DNA of 64,000 nt from Entamoeba invadens IP1 (Eukaryota > Evosea > Mastigamoebida > Endamoebidae): contig NW_004191750.1 in assembly GCF_000330505.1 (NCBI RefSeq), positions 342,013-406,012 on the forward strand, in the 5' to 3' direction. Below the pieces are notes generated by a model. It was not told the DNA's origin. It did no database searches and saw only the letters and a list, made by a program, of their open reading frames with translations. A program made the translations under genes and the position numbers. Positions 55,892 through 64,000 of the stretch are shown here, in pieces (the stretch's first letter is position 1; every line of letters starts with the position of its first letter).

Positions 55892-58800
55892 ATGAGTCAA
55901 TTTAAAAACAAGTGCATTATTTTAAGTGTTAATACCGAAAGAACTGAAGCTAATGACAAACTTCAATCCCAAAACATAATGTCACTCCCACAACTTGACA
56001 TATATTCAGTGCAAATAGTAAGTAACCACTTCAAAACAGCAGAAGACTATTTGAATGTGATTTGTGTGTGTAAAAAATATCAACACTTGTTAGACCGATT
56101 CAGGTATAACCCAATAAGTGTCGTTTCTACACGACTGTTTCCGTATATGGAGACACAACACTTGTACAGTGAAAGTGACAAAATTTTCAAAAAGACAAAG
56201 AAGACGATTGCGTGGTACCCAATTTTCTTTTTCAAGACGATGAAGTCGCCAAACATCACGTTCAAGAACGTCATTTTGGGACAGAATGACTTGAAGAACA
56301 AAAAGGTTCTAAAAATACCCAAAAACACGACAGCACTTGGCTTTAAAGCAATGGCAATGTTCCACTTGGCTGATATTGACATCCCATCAAGAATAACACG
56401 ACTTGCAAATAAGTGCTTCTTCGAGATGGGACAACTCCAAAACGTCACAATTTCGGAAAACGTCTCGACGATTTCAGACGCGTGTTTCTCTGGATGTAGT
56501 TTGCTCACAAACGTCGTGTTGCCAAAAAACGTTGTGACGATTGGCGAGAGTGCTTTTAGACTCTGCAGTTTCCAGAGGATCAGTTTGCCTGAGAGTATTC
56601 TTCTTATTAAGCCAAACGCATTTGCTCAAAACTCTGCGCTCGAAGATGTTGTGATTCCACAAAATGTTGTTGTGATTGAGTCGGGTCTCTTTTCTTATTG
56701 TCATCGGCTTAGAAGAGTGGTGCTGCCTCACACCCTTAAAAAGATTTCTGAAAACGCGTTCAGAAATTGCTCTCGCGTTTCGATTATTGATGTGCCCAGT
56801 GGTGTCTTGTTTTGTGCCAAATACGCATTTAAACATTGCAGCGCCCTGCAACAAATGTGTTTGAACCAAAACTGCGTTGTTGGTGAAGGCGCGTTTTCGG
56901 GGTGCGACTTTTTGACGCACCTCGACATCCCTAATGAAGACGGTATGATTAAAGAATGTAAAGACCCCCAAGAGAAAGCCGTTTTAAGTAAGTTTTACAC
57001 TGTGGCGAACAATACCATTCCAAGACCATATTTAAAGAAACTTGGAAGAAATAGTTTTGATGTTGAATTTGATAATAGCGCGAGAGGTCTTCTGTTTCAA
57101 ATCACAAAAGAAAGTCTCGAAGGAATGAATCAAGGTTTGTCCAATGTGTTTGTTCCAGAGACAATTGAGTCTTTGGGTGGGCGTTGTTTCTCTTCGTGTT
57201 CGACTAATTTGTCTTCAATTGCCATTTCAGAGTCTGTAACGACGATTGGCGAAGGTGCCTTTTCAGGGTGTTCTCATATCATTGTACTATGTATTTCGCG
57301 AAATGTATTAGAATTTCCCAAAGAAATGTGCAAAAATTGTGAAGGATTGAAAACAATTGATTTTTCTCGGAATGTCTATAGCGTTGGAGAGTGCTGTTTT
57401 CAAAATTGTTGTTCATTAAAAGAGCTATCGTTTGGTGACTTTTGTGAAATTGGGATGGGGTGTTTCGAAGGGTGTTCTAGCCTTACGAAGTTGGTTATTC
57501 CTTCTGAGAATTCGACAATTAAATATAAAGTTGTGTACGAAGAAGTTCCACTTTTGAAAAAGTTGGGGTACACGTGCACAAGCGCACACGTCACATTCGA
57601 CAAAGCCAGAAATCCTGAAAAACTTGTCTACAACATGCTTATGGAATTCAGTGGTGAAATATCAAGCACTTTTTGTGGGACTAATTTCAAGTTTTTAAGT
57701 GGGGTGACTAAGATTTGCAGTACCTTCTTCCATGACCAACACAATTTGAAAAGTATTGTTTTCCCTTCGACTTTAGTCGAAATTGGTGACAAATGCCTTT
57801 TGAACTGTGACAAGCTAGTTCGTGTGACTTTTCCGACGTCGTTGACAAGATTTGGAGACTTTGTTTTTGAGGGTTGCAAAAATTTGGTCGAGATCAACGG
57901 AATAACCACTTGGGGTGGTGTTGTGAGTGACAAAGAGAGGAGAGTTATTGAATTGTGTGGTATCAAATGTAGCAGAATATTATTGGACGGTGACGGGTTA
58001 GTTCAAAACAAAATGGTACCACCCAACACTGGGGCTTTCAGATGTTACACGGAAAATATGGAGTTGGAAGATGTTCTGGTTCCTCAGGGCGTTGTTGTAA
58101 TATGCGAGGTGTGCTTTTCTCAGTGTTACAATCTGAAGCGAGTTTCTCTGTCGAATACATTGGAAGAAATTAGAGCAAGGGCGTTTGAACACTGTTATTC
58201 CCTCAGCGTCATTACAATCCCGGACTCTGTCACATTTATTGGCGAAAAGTGTTTTTATAGCAACTTGTCGCTTCAACAAATCAAACTTCCACTGGCTCTT
58301 TGTAACATTGGAGAAGAAGCTTTTGGCATGTGTACATCTCTTTGCTCAGTCACCGCGCCAAAGCGTGTATTGTTATCAGGGAAGTCGATTTTTTATCGCT
58401 GTGTATCATTAAAAGAAGTTGTTTGCTCAGGGGACTCAAACCACTCTGCATTTGATTCAAATATTTGTGCCCCAAGAGTGGCACCTTTCCGGTATTGTCA
58501 ATCTTTGTCACAATTTGATATGCCAACAAATTTACTCGATCACAGTTTGTTGATGAATTCCTCGTTTTGTGGTGCGACTTCCCTTGAAACTTTTGTCTTT
58601 TCAAATTCCATCTGCCACCTCCCAAATAATCTTTTTGATGGATGTGTTTCTCTCAAAATCGTCATTCTTCCAGATTCACTAATCTCGATTGGGGCGTACA
58701 CGTTCCACAAATGCATATCTCTAAAAGAGATAACAATCCCGCGTCATGTCGAATATATTGGATCGAAAGCTTTTGCAAATTGCAAATCCCTCGAAAAAGT

Positions 58801-59098
58801 GGTTCTTTGCAATAACATTTTTGAAGGCTCCAAAAATGTTTTTCTCGGTTGTGACAAAATAACAAGTTTTGTGATTGGTGGGCAGAACGTCGAGTGTCCG
58901 TACTCGGTTTGTTTCAGTGTGTTCGTTACTTTCCAAAAGAACAATATAAAACCAAGCCACGTTTTTATAACACAAGATGACTTAGCTTTGGTGGAAAAGG
59001 ACATTAAAAAACCAAATTCTCAACTTGTCCAAGATATCACTGATGGCAATGTTGAAGTTGACAAGAACTGTTTCAAACTTTTCAACACAAAAACATAA
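55892..59098 (+). CDS. BspA-like leucine-rich repeat surface protein
   Basis: 1068 residues from ATG at 55892 (MSQFKNKCIILSVNTERTEA). An internal Met at residue 30 (MSLPQLDIYSVQIVSNHF) matches the usual start of the Entamoeba BspA family and is the alternative. The N-terminal 100 residues are the family's F-box-like helical region. From about residue 140 to 1040 there are many LRR_5 (TpLRR/BspA) repeats of about 23 residues, such as VVLPKNVVTIGESAFRLCSF and VVIPQNVVVIESGLFSYCHRL. There is no classical signal peptide or transmembrane helix; E. histolytica members reach the surface through a C-terminal CaaX box. No CaaX is present here (end LFNTKT). BspA proteins bind host or bacterial ligands; the family is greatly expanded in Entamoeba. 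Confidence 0.92.
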   Translation: MSQFKNKCIILSVNTERTEANDKLQSQNIMSLPQLDIYSVQIVSNHFKTAEDYLNVICVCKKYQHLLDRFRYNPISVVSTRLFPYMETQHLYSESDKIFKKTKKTIAWYPIFFFKTMKSPNITFKNVILGQNDLKNKKVLKIPKNTTALGFKAMAMFHLADIDIPSRITRLANKCFFEMGQLQNVTISENVSTISDACFSGCSLLTNVVLPKNVVTIGESAFRLCSFQRISLPESILLIKPNAFAQNSALEDVVIPQNVVVIESGLFSYCHRLRRVVLPHTLKKISENAFRNCSRVSIIDVPSGVLFCAKYAFKHCSALQQMCLNQNCVVGEGAFSGCDFLTHLDIPNEDGMIKECKDPQEKAVLSKFYTVANNTIPRPYLKKLGRNSFDVEFDNSARGLLFQITKESLEGMNQGLSNVFVPETIESLGGRCFSSCSTNLSSIAISESVTTIGEGAFSGCSHIIVLCISRNVLEFPKEMCKNCEGLKTIDFSRNVYSVGECCFQNCCSLKELSFGDFCEIGMGCFEGCSSLTKLVIPSENSTIKYKVVYEEVPLLKKLGYTCTSAHVTFDKARNPEKLVYNMLMEFSGEISSTFCGTNFKFLSGVTKICSTFFHDQHNLKSIVFPSTLVEIGDKCLLNCDKLVRVTFPTSLTRFGDFVFEGCKNLVEINGITTWGGVVSDKERRVIELCGIKCSRILLDGDGLVQNKMVPPNTGAFRCYTENMELEDVLVPQGVVVICEVCFSQCYNLKRVSLSNTLEEIRARAFEHCYSLSVITIPDSVTFIGEKCFYSNLSLQQIKLPLALCNIGEEAFGMCTSLCSVTAPKRVLLSGKSIFYRCVSLKEVVCSGDSNHSAFDSNICAPRVAPFRYCQSLSQFDMPTNLLDHSLLMNSSFCGATSLETFVFSNSICHLPNNLFDGCVSLKIVILPDSLISIGAYTFHKCISLKEITIPRHVEYIGSKAFANCKSLEKVVLCNNIFEGSKNVFLGCDKITSFVIGGQNVECPYSVCFSVFVTFQKNNIKPSHVFITQDDLALVEKDIKKPNSQLVQDITDGNVEVDKNCFKLFNTKT

Positions 59099-59352
59099 TA
59101 ACATTTCTAATAACATTTTTGTTTTCAAATATAATTTCTCATTTAATTGTGTATTATTAAAATAAAACCATAATTTAATTATAATTATTAACTGAACTAA
59201 AAACAATTACACTTCTTTTTCAAACGCATTTCAATTTGCAAATTAATACGTCCACTTTTTATGACGCAATAAAGATTGTGTGGAGAGTGTTTTATTTATT
59301 ATTTAAATTAATTACATGTCAAATACAAAACAACCGACCTAAAAAAACAAAA
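59099..59352. other. Convergent intergenic region
   Basis: Short AT-rich spacer between two convergent stop codons; no independent feature seen. Confidence 0.4.
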
Positions 59353-60654
59353 TCAATTGAATACAGTGTCAGGCCTAGTCAACTTAATTTTGAACAGTCC
59401 GAGTGCGTGGCAGAAGCAGTTACACGTGTGCTTGATACCCATTTCGAGGTCTCTCTTCCAAAAATAGAATTTAGCAACGCCAGTCGACTTCAGAACAACG
59501 TCAGTGATGATTGGACTGCCTGCTATTATGCCACGAATTGCTATTATTTTGAGTGTTTCCTCAGACGCCAGAAAAACGAAGTGCATGAATGTTTGTATGA
59601 TTTGGTTGTCTTCCAAATTAACAACATCTTTGGCTTCTCTAAGCGCGATCGCCCGACAATACCCGTTTTTATCGTTGTCCGAAAGAACAACAGGTGGGAC
59701 CATCTCTACGTGATGATTTGAAAACCCGCATTGTGCGCACCGCGCATTGAACTTCTTCACAAGCTCTTCGATAATTCTTTGTGCCTCGTAAAAGTCCATC
59801 ACCTCGTCATACGACCCTGTGCCAATTATATCTGCCCGTCTTCTTTTGTCGCCCGAGACTTCAAAATACATTTGTCCCTTCTCCTTTATTATCTCCACTG
59901 GGTATTCCACGGTTTTTGAAGGAAAAAATAGGGGGAGCGGTGACACCTGTGGAATTGTGACAACGACGTTCTCCGACGAGTATGTAAATGGTACATTATA
60001 ATTGGTGTTGACAAAGTACTGTAGCACAACCGGAGGCACTCGAAATATGTCGTCCGGATGTTGCTGTTCCTCATTTTCAGCGCCAAGAAAGTACAAATTC
60101 CTGAACCCCCGCACCGCGTAAATGTTTTCTCTTTCCACACTTCTCAATTTCGAGCACTCAACAAAAATCAACGAATTACCACATTTGATGGGCTCGTTCC
60201 GCAACTTCTCAATCTCTGTTTTCAAAATTTGATAAGTGGAACCACATTCTTTAGTTTTTGAACTATCAGTGAATAGTTTCTCCGGGTTTTCAAAAATTGT
60301 ATTGTTTTCGTTTTGACCACTCTCCTCCGATAAAAAATACGTTTGTCGAACAACCTCGTTATGACAAATCGATATAACGGAGAAGTGGTTTTCAAGCCCC
60401 ATCTTTTTGACAAAATAAAAAACAGCAGCGTGGAATTCGAAAATGTCTGTGTTTATCGTTTTGTTTTCAGAAAACTCTGTGAAAAAATAGACCTCAAGCG
60501 GTTTGTAAGGGCACAACACATTCATTCGAAAGAGTGACAAAAATGAGTTTTGAAGTCTGAAGATCTTTTCAAATTCTCGTTTGGTTATCACGTCACCGAT
60601 TCGCTTCCGCGCAATCTCAAGTGATGACTTGAAAAGATCTTCAGTGTTTTCCAT
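59353..60654 (-). CDS. Hypothetical protein
   Basis: 433 residues, soluble, with a helical first third (MENTEDLFKSSLEIARKRIG). The middle region contains alternating beta/alpha-type segments (GLENHFSVISICHNEV, GNSLIFVECSKLRSV, YAVRGFRNLYFLG). The last third has four to six cysteines in pairs (NARCAQCGFSNHH and HTCNCFCHALG) that could hold a zinc. The codon and amino-acid composition is that of a genuine gene, and the start (60654) is the only Met near the 5' end. I do not recognise the family; a von Willebrand A-type core was considered but not supported. It converges with the BspA-like gene. Confidence 0.6.
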   Translation of the reverse strand: MENTEDLFKSSLEIARKRIGDVITKREFEKIFRLQNSFLSLFRMNVLCPYKPLEVYFFTEFSENKTINTDIFEFHAAVFYFVKKMGLENHFSVISICHNEVVRQTYFLSEESGQNENNTIFENPEKLFTDSSKTKECGSTYQILKTEIEKLRNEPIKCGNSLIFVECSKLRSVERENIYAVRGFRNLYFLGAENEEQQHPDDIFRVPPVVLQYFVNTNYNVPFTYSSENVVVTIPQVSPLPLFFPSKTVEYPVEIIKEKGQMYFEVSGDKRRRADIIGTGSYDEVMDFYEAQRIIEELVKKFNARCAQCGFSNHHVEMVPPVVLSDNDKNGYCRAIALREAKDVVNLEDNQIIQTFMHFVFLASEETLKIIAIRGIIAGSPIITDVVLKSTGVAKFYFWKRDLEMGIKHTCNCFCHALGLFKIKLTRPDTVFN

Positions 60655-61211
60655 TTGACTTATTTTAGTTCTAATTTTTAGTTTTAATAATAAATCAATA
60701 ATTATTATGGCTTTTTTTTGATGTATAAATGCCGTCTTGTTCTGTCAAAAATGGGTTGAAACGTCACGTTCTCAATCTTAGATGTATTGAATAAATCATT
60801 TTTATAAGTTTGTCTTATTTTCTTTAAAACTTGTATCATTGAAGTTTTTTTTTAATCTCAAAAAAATTGTAAAAGTTATTTATTTTGTTATTGTTTTGTG
60901 TTAAAAACTTATAATAAAATAAAAGCTTATATCAAATCTAATTATTTAACTATTCTTTGGCTTAATTTTAAAAATTAAAATATTATTATAGGTTTAATTG
61001 ATAATAAAACGTTAAATTGGTTTAAAAATAATTTTCGAAGAGTTGGAACTCAAAATAATTCAAATATTTTTGAAAAAAAACTATACATTAATTATAAAAA
61101 AGCTTTATAATATAGTAAATTAGAATATCAACAAAAAAGATTAAAAAATGAGTGAAAGTGTAAGAACGACACGACAGAAAAAAGAGGAAAATAGAGACGA
61201 AAACAAAACGT
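60655..61211. other. AT-rich intergenic region
   Basis: Spacer between two minus-strand genes; it carries the promoter of the hypothetical gene at 60655-60720. No other feature seen. Confidence 0.4.
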
Positions 61212-61991
61212 TTAAATCATTGAGCAGAACGACTTCTTCTTTTCTGGTTTGGCCTTCCCGTTTCCTTTACTGAGGTTAGCCTTGTCGTCGGTCTTGCTTG
61301 GGGTGTTGGAAGTTTGCAAGTTCTTCATGATGTCTGTAGCAATCTTGTTGAAGAGTTCGTCGACGTTGAGCGCCTTCTTGGCGGAACTCTCCATAAAGGA
61401 AACGTTCAGTGAGTTCGCCAACTCTTGGCCTTGCTCGACTGTCACAGCACGCTCATCCTCTAAATCACATTTGTTTCCAATCAACAACTTAATTACAGAC
61501 TCAGAAGCGTATCGCTCAATCTCTTGAAGCCATTGTCTCACATTTTGGAATGTTTGAAGATCAATCACTGAGTATACGACAATAATGCCCTGGGCTCCTC
61601 TGTTCTATTAGTCCTGTTTTCTCCAACTATTCCAAGTTATTTATGGCATGTGATGATTAAGAACTCATTGGGGTTCTATTTTTGATACAAGAATAAAAAC
61701 AAACCTATAATATGAAGAGGTAATAGTTCTGAATCTTTCCTGTCCTGCAGTATCCCACTAACGTGTTAGTATTGGCTGTATATGAAGGGCTATATAACAA
61801 CAAACAATTTGTAATTTAACGTTTAAGCCGTTGATTTGGACTGTCTTAATTTTGAAATCGACACCAATGGTAGCAATGTGTGTGTCGGTGTAAGTGTCGT
61901 CGGCAAAACGGAGGAGCAGACATGATTTCCCGACACCAGAGTCCCCAATGAGGAGAAGCTTAAACAAGTAATCTTTTGGATCAGACATCAC
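61212..61991 (-). CDS. Rab1-type small GTPase, three exons
   Basis: Deduced exons 61991-61806, 61757-61705 and 61599-61212; introns 48 nt (61805-61758, GTTTGT...TTAG) and 105 nt (61704-61600, GTTTGT...ACAG). The spliced protein is 208 residues and matches Rab1 closely: [40 protein letters not shown], then [20 protein letters not shown] across exons 2-3, GNKCDLED and SSAKKA. Rab1 controls ER-to-Golgi traffic. The intron positions fall inside the GTPase core and each junction restores a conserved Rab motif. The C-terminus ends KKKSFCSMI, a CaaX box (CSMI) in place of the double-Cys tail of animal Rab1, so it would be farnesylated or geranylgeranylated as a single-Cys CaaX protein. Confidence 0.93.
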
Positions 61992-62864
61992 CTTCTTTAA
62001 TTTTTCAGTTCAGTTTTTCTTTTCTATTTTTATTTGTCGTTTTTTCATATTTCTTTCCCCCTTCTTGGCTCTTTTTTCATTGAAATAATTCCAGTTTTTT
62101 TGAAATGATTTCCAAGTTCTTGTCTTCTAAGCATTTGAGACTTTTTGGCATAGATGCCCAACCAAAACTATATTTCTTTTTATAGTCGTTCTTTATTATA
62201 TTTTTTGATTTTTTTGTTATATTTTTACTATTCTAATTGTTTCAAGATGGAAAAAAAATGATGAGAAAAAAAAGCTGATTATGCCCTCTTTATTTTTTCT
62301 TGGAACTATTTTTTTGAGTTTGCCTCAACAAATGTAATTTATACAATGTAATTTTTTTATTATAAATTTTATTAGTACTCAAATTCTCGTTTTAGCTTCT
62401 TTTTCTCAAAAAAGTTTATTAATAAATTAATTATTTTAAAACATATTTTATTTTTACTATAGTTATCATAAATTAAACTAAATAAAATAATTATCAAAGT
62501 TTGGGGATTTGAGTTTTAACTTTAAAATGAAATTTTTTAAAATAATTTAAAGAAAAAATTGACCAATCACATTTGAATTGTCAATCTTATAGTTTAAAAT
62601 AAAATAAATTTCAATAAAAATGAGGAACAAAAAATTTTCAAAGAGTTTATTTCTTACAAAAGCTATTAATCAAAAAGAATTAATAATTTATAATATATTA
62701 ACTATATTATCTAATATCTCTATAATTATAATTAAAAATTATATAATAAATTTTTATTAATAATATGAAAATATTTTTATAATACAAAAAATTATCAAAA
62801 TTAATAATTTTTTTTCAAAAAAAACATAAAAAACATTTGAATAACAAAAAGAAAAACAATAAAA
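61992..62864. other. AT-rich intergenic region
   Basis: Rab1 5' flank then about 700 bases of A/T runs. No supported ORF or RNA gene. Confidence 0.5.
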
Positions 62865-63287
62865 TCAATCGTCGAATTTTTCTACTCGTTTTTCAATTCT
62901 TTTTGGGTTTTTCCCCTTTTGTTTTTGATGTTTCTGCTCTCTATATTCAGCCCTCTTTTCGTTCTTTGATCGTTCGTCTTCGACTTCAACAACAGTTGTG
63001 ACTTTGACTGCTTTGGGGTCGATGGGATGGTGTGGGGAATATGATTTAATATTGTCCACAGAGCGTGGGACTGCGCGTTGGGCCTTTGGAGCGTGCAGTT
63101 CTACCTCTTGGACGCTTTTAGCGTGGCTTGACATTTTAACACTGTTTGTCTTCAAAGTTTTTTTCTTTTTTATTTGCATGGATTTTTTTTGAGTGACTGC
63201 CCAATTCTGTTGTTTCCTTTCGTTTCTTTTTGACGTCCGATTTGTGTTGCAATCTCCCGTTTTTTGAGTTTGTTTCGCCGCAATCAT
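62865..63287 (-). CDS. Small basic protein
   Basis: 140 residues from the ATG at 63287, or 89 from the inner Met at 63134 (MSSHAKSVQEVELHAPKAQR), which lies in a more clearly coding part of the sequence. It is rich in Lys, Arg, Gln and Glu throughout, with a charged C-terminus (RIEKRVEKFDD). There is no recognised domain. The segment between the two Met codons is Lys/Asn-rich and may be a 5' leader read as protein. A nucleic-acid-binding role is possible but unproven. I do not recognise the family. Confidence 0.5.
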   Translation of the reverse strand: MIAAKQTQKTGDCNTNRTSKRNERKQQNWAVTQKKSMQIKKKKTLKTNSVKMSSHAKSVQEVELHAPKAQRAVPRSVDNIKSYSPHHPIDPKAVKVTTVVEVEDERSKNEKRAEYREQKHQKQKGKNPKRIEKRVEKFDD

Positions 63288-63660
63288 TTGAGATTTTTTT
63301 GACTACTTTATTTTTCATTTTTGGTTTATTTGTGGCATTTTATTTTTTCATAATTCCACTTTCGTGTTTTTTAGGGTTTTTTTTTTAAACACAATAAAAC
63401 GTACGGTTTCGGGATTTCAAAACGGTATTTTTTGAGTCTTGACTTGAATTACGACTTTCCCGCATTTTTTCGGGAAGACTTTTGTATGGACTTTATCTGT
63501 TAATTATATTATACATTTATAATAACAAAACTTTAAAATATAATATGAAAAAAAATTTGATTGATTAAATTACAGAAAAAACTAAACACATTTTGGAATA
63601 ATAAAATAACCAATAATTTATAGTATAACAACTTATAAACAATGGTTCCCTTATTTTAAA
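63288..63660. other. AT-rich intergenic region
   Basis: Short spacer; no independent feature seen beyond the promoter of the small basic gene and the 3' flank of the partial gene to the right. Confidence 0.4.
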
Positions 63661-64000
63661 TCAAAGTTTTAGTTTTCTGATTTCTTTCTTGTCGAAATCA
63701 ATTCGCAAAGTCATAATGAGTTGCGTTTCGAGTGGGAGTAGTTTCCACCCTTTGATGTTTTTGTATTCGTAAATTTCGTCTATTTTGTCAAACGAAAGAA
63801 CCGTTCCAATCTCTTTTAATTTTTCAAAAGTGAGTAGTGGAATTCCATAACGTTTAAAGACGTTTTGGATTTGAATAATCTTTATATTATTTCATTCTAT
63901 TACTAATTTATTTTGTTACTATTATTATATTGAACAATTTGCTTACAATAACAACGTCTTGTGTAAGTTCAAAGCTCCATATTGACTATATGACTTCTTT
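63661..64000 (-). CDS. 3' end of a spliced gene, function unknown
   Basis: The last exon, 63879-63661, ends in TGA (63663-63661) and encodes 72 residues ending PLETQLIMTLRIDFDKKEIR... The exon before it, 63985-63947 (13 codons, SIWSFELTQDVVI), is joined through a 67-nt intron (63946-63880; donor GTAAGC, acceptor AAAG). It is preceded by an ATATAG acceptor at 63990-63986, so a further intron extends beyond the right edge. All junctions are in frame, and the joined sequence (VVIIIQIQNVFKRYGIPLL) reads as ordinary protein. I do not recognise the family from this fragment. Confidence 0.6.

Noticed and set aside
59236..59721. 161-residue plus-strand ORF
   Set aside because: Overlaps the antisense of the 433-residue minus-strand gene; composition fits a shadow.
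1..64000. CRISPR arrays, bacterial operons, riboswitches, origins
   Set aside because: The introns, tRNA structure and gene families are eukaryotic; no regularly spaced repeats or prokaryotic signals seen.

Overview
This looks like a nuclear scaffold fragment from an Entamoeba species, most likely the reptile parasite E. invadens. The evidence is: very AT-rich spacers; compact genes; short introns that nearly all open with GTTTGT; initiator-like AAATTCA boxes just upstream of start codons; and a protein set typical of the genus. That set includes Cys-rich transmembrane kinases, a BspA-like leucine-rich-repeat protein, an N-terminally Cys-bearing peroxiredoxin, an AdhE-type iron alcohol dehydrogenase and a divergent alpha-tubulin. 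DNA-transposon remnants also fit E. invadens. The species call is inference. Three 100-N assembly gaps are present (13906-14005, 27387-27486, 44144-44243).

Layout. 0-13.9 kb: a partial calponin-homology (CH) gene at the left edge (-), a tandem-CH coiled-coil cytoskeletal protein, an ANTH-like protein, a multipass membrane protein, an acyl-CoA synthetase (-), a cyclin and a two-exon iron alcohol dehydrogenase (-). 14.6-19.5 kb: a 1623-residue transmembrane receptor kinase (-). 20.9-22.2 kb: a perfect 113-bp inverted repeat carrying two identical tRNA-Gly(CCC) genes around a peroxiredoxin gene that appears frameshifted at its 3' end. 22.4-26.0 kb: a Rho guanine-nucleotide exchange factor and an odd Ras-like GTPase. 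26-28.2 kb: a desert holding a BspA-family 5'-region relic and a Tc1/mariner-like element with a gap inside. 28.2-40.8 kb: a protein with a HIRA-like C-terminus, a coiled-coil protein, a second transmembrane kinase (-), a THO2-like protein with a hidden first exon (-) and a small probably GPI-anchored surface protein (-). 41-43.5 kb: coding fossils and small ORFs. 43.6-50.5 kb: an arrestin-like gene interrupted by a gap, alpha-tubulin, a Q/N/Y-rich membrane protein and a Cys-rich receptor-like protein. 51.0-52.4 kb: a complete non-autonomous hAT element with an 8-bp target duplication, 60 bp upstream of the profilin start codon. 52.5-64 kb: profilin, CK2 alpha (two exons), a three-exon coiled-coil protein, a BspA-like protein, an unknown protein, a three-exon Rab1 GTPase, a small basic protein and the 3' end of an unknown spliced gene.

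There is no operon structure. The genes serve general amoebic functions: actin and membrane dynamics (CH proteins, profilin, RhoGEF, Rab1, ANTH, arrestin), surface sensing (two kinases, Cys-rich receptor, BspA-like and GPI proteins), redox and fermentation (peroxiredoxin, alcohol dehydrogenase), the cell cycle (cyclin, CK2, alpha-tubulin), and chromatin or mRNA export (HIRA-like, THO2-like). Splice junctions were deduced by eye from donor and acceptor sequence, reading frame and protein-family continuity.
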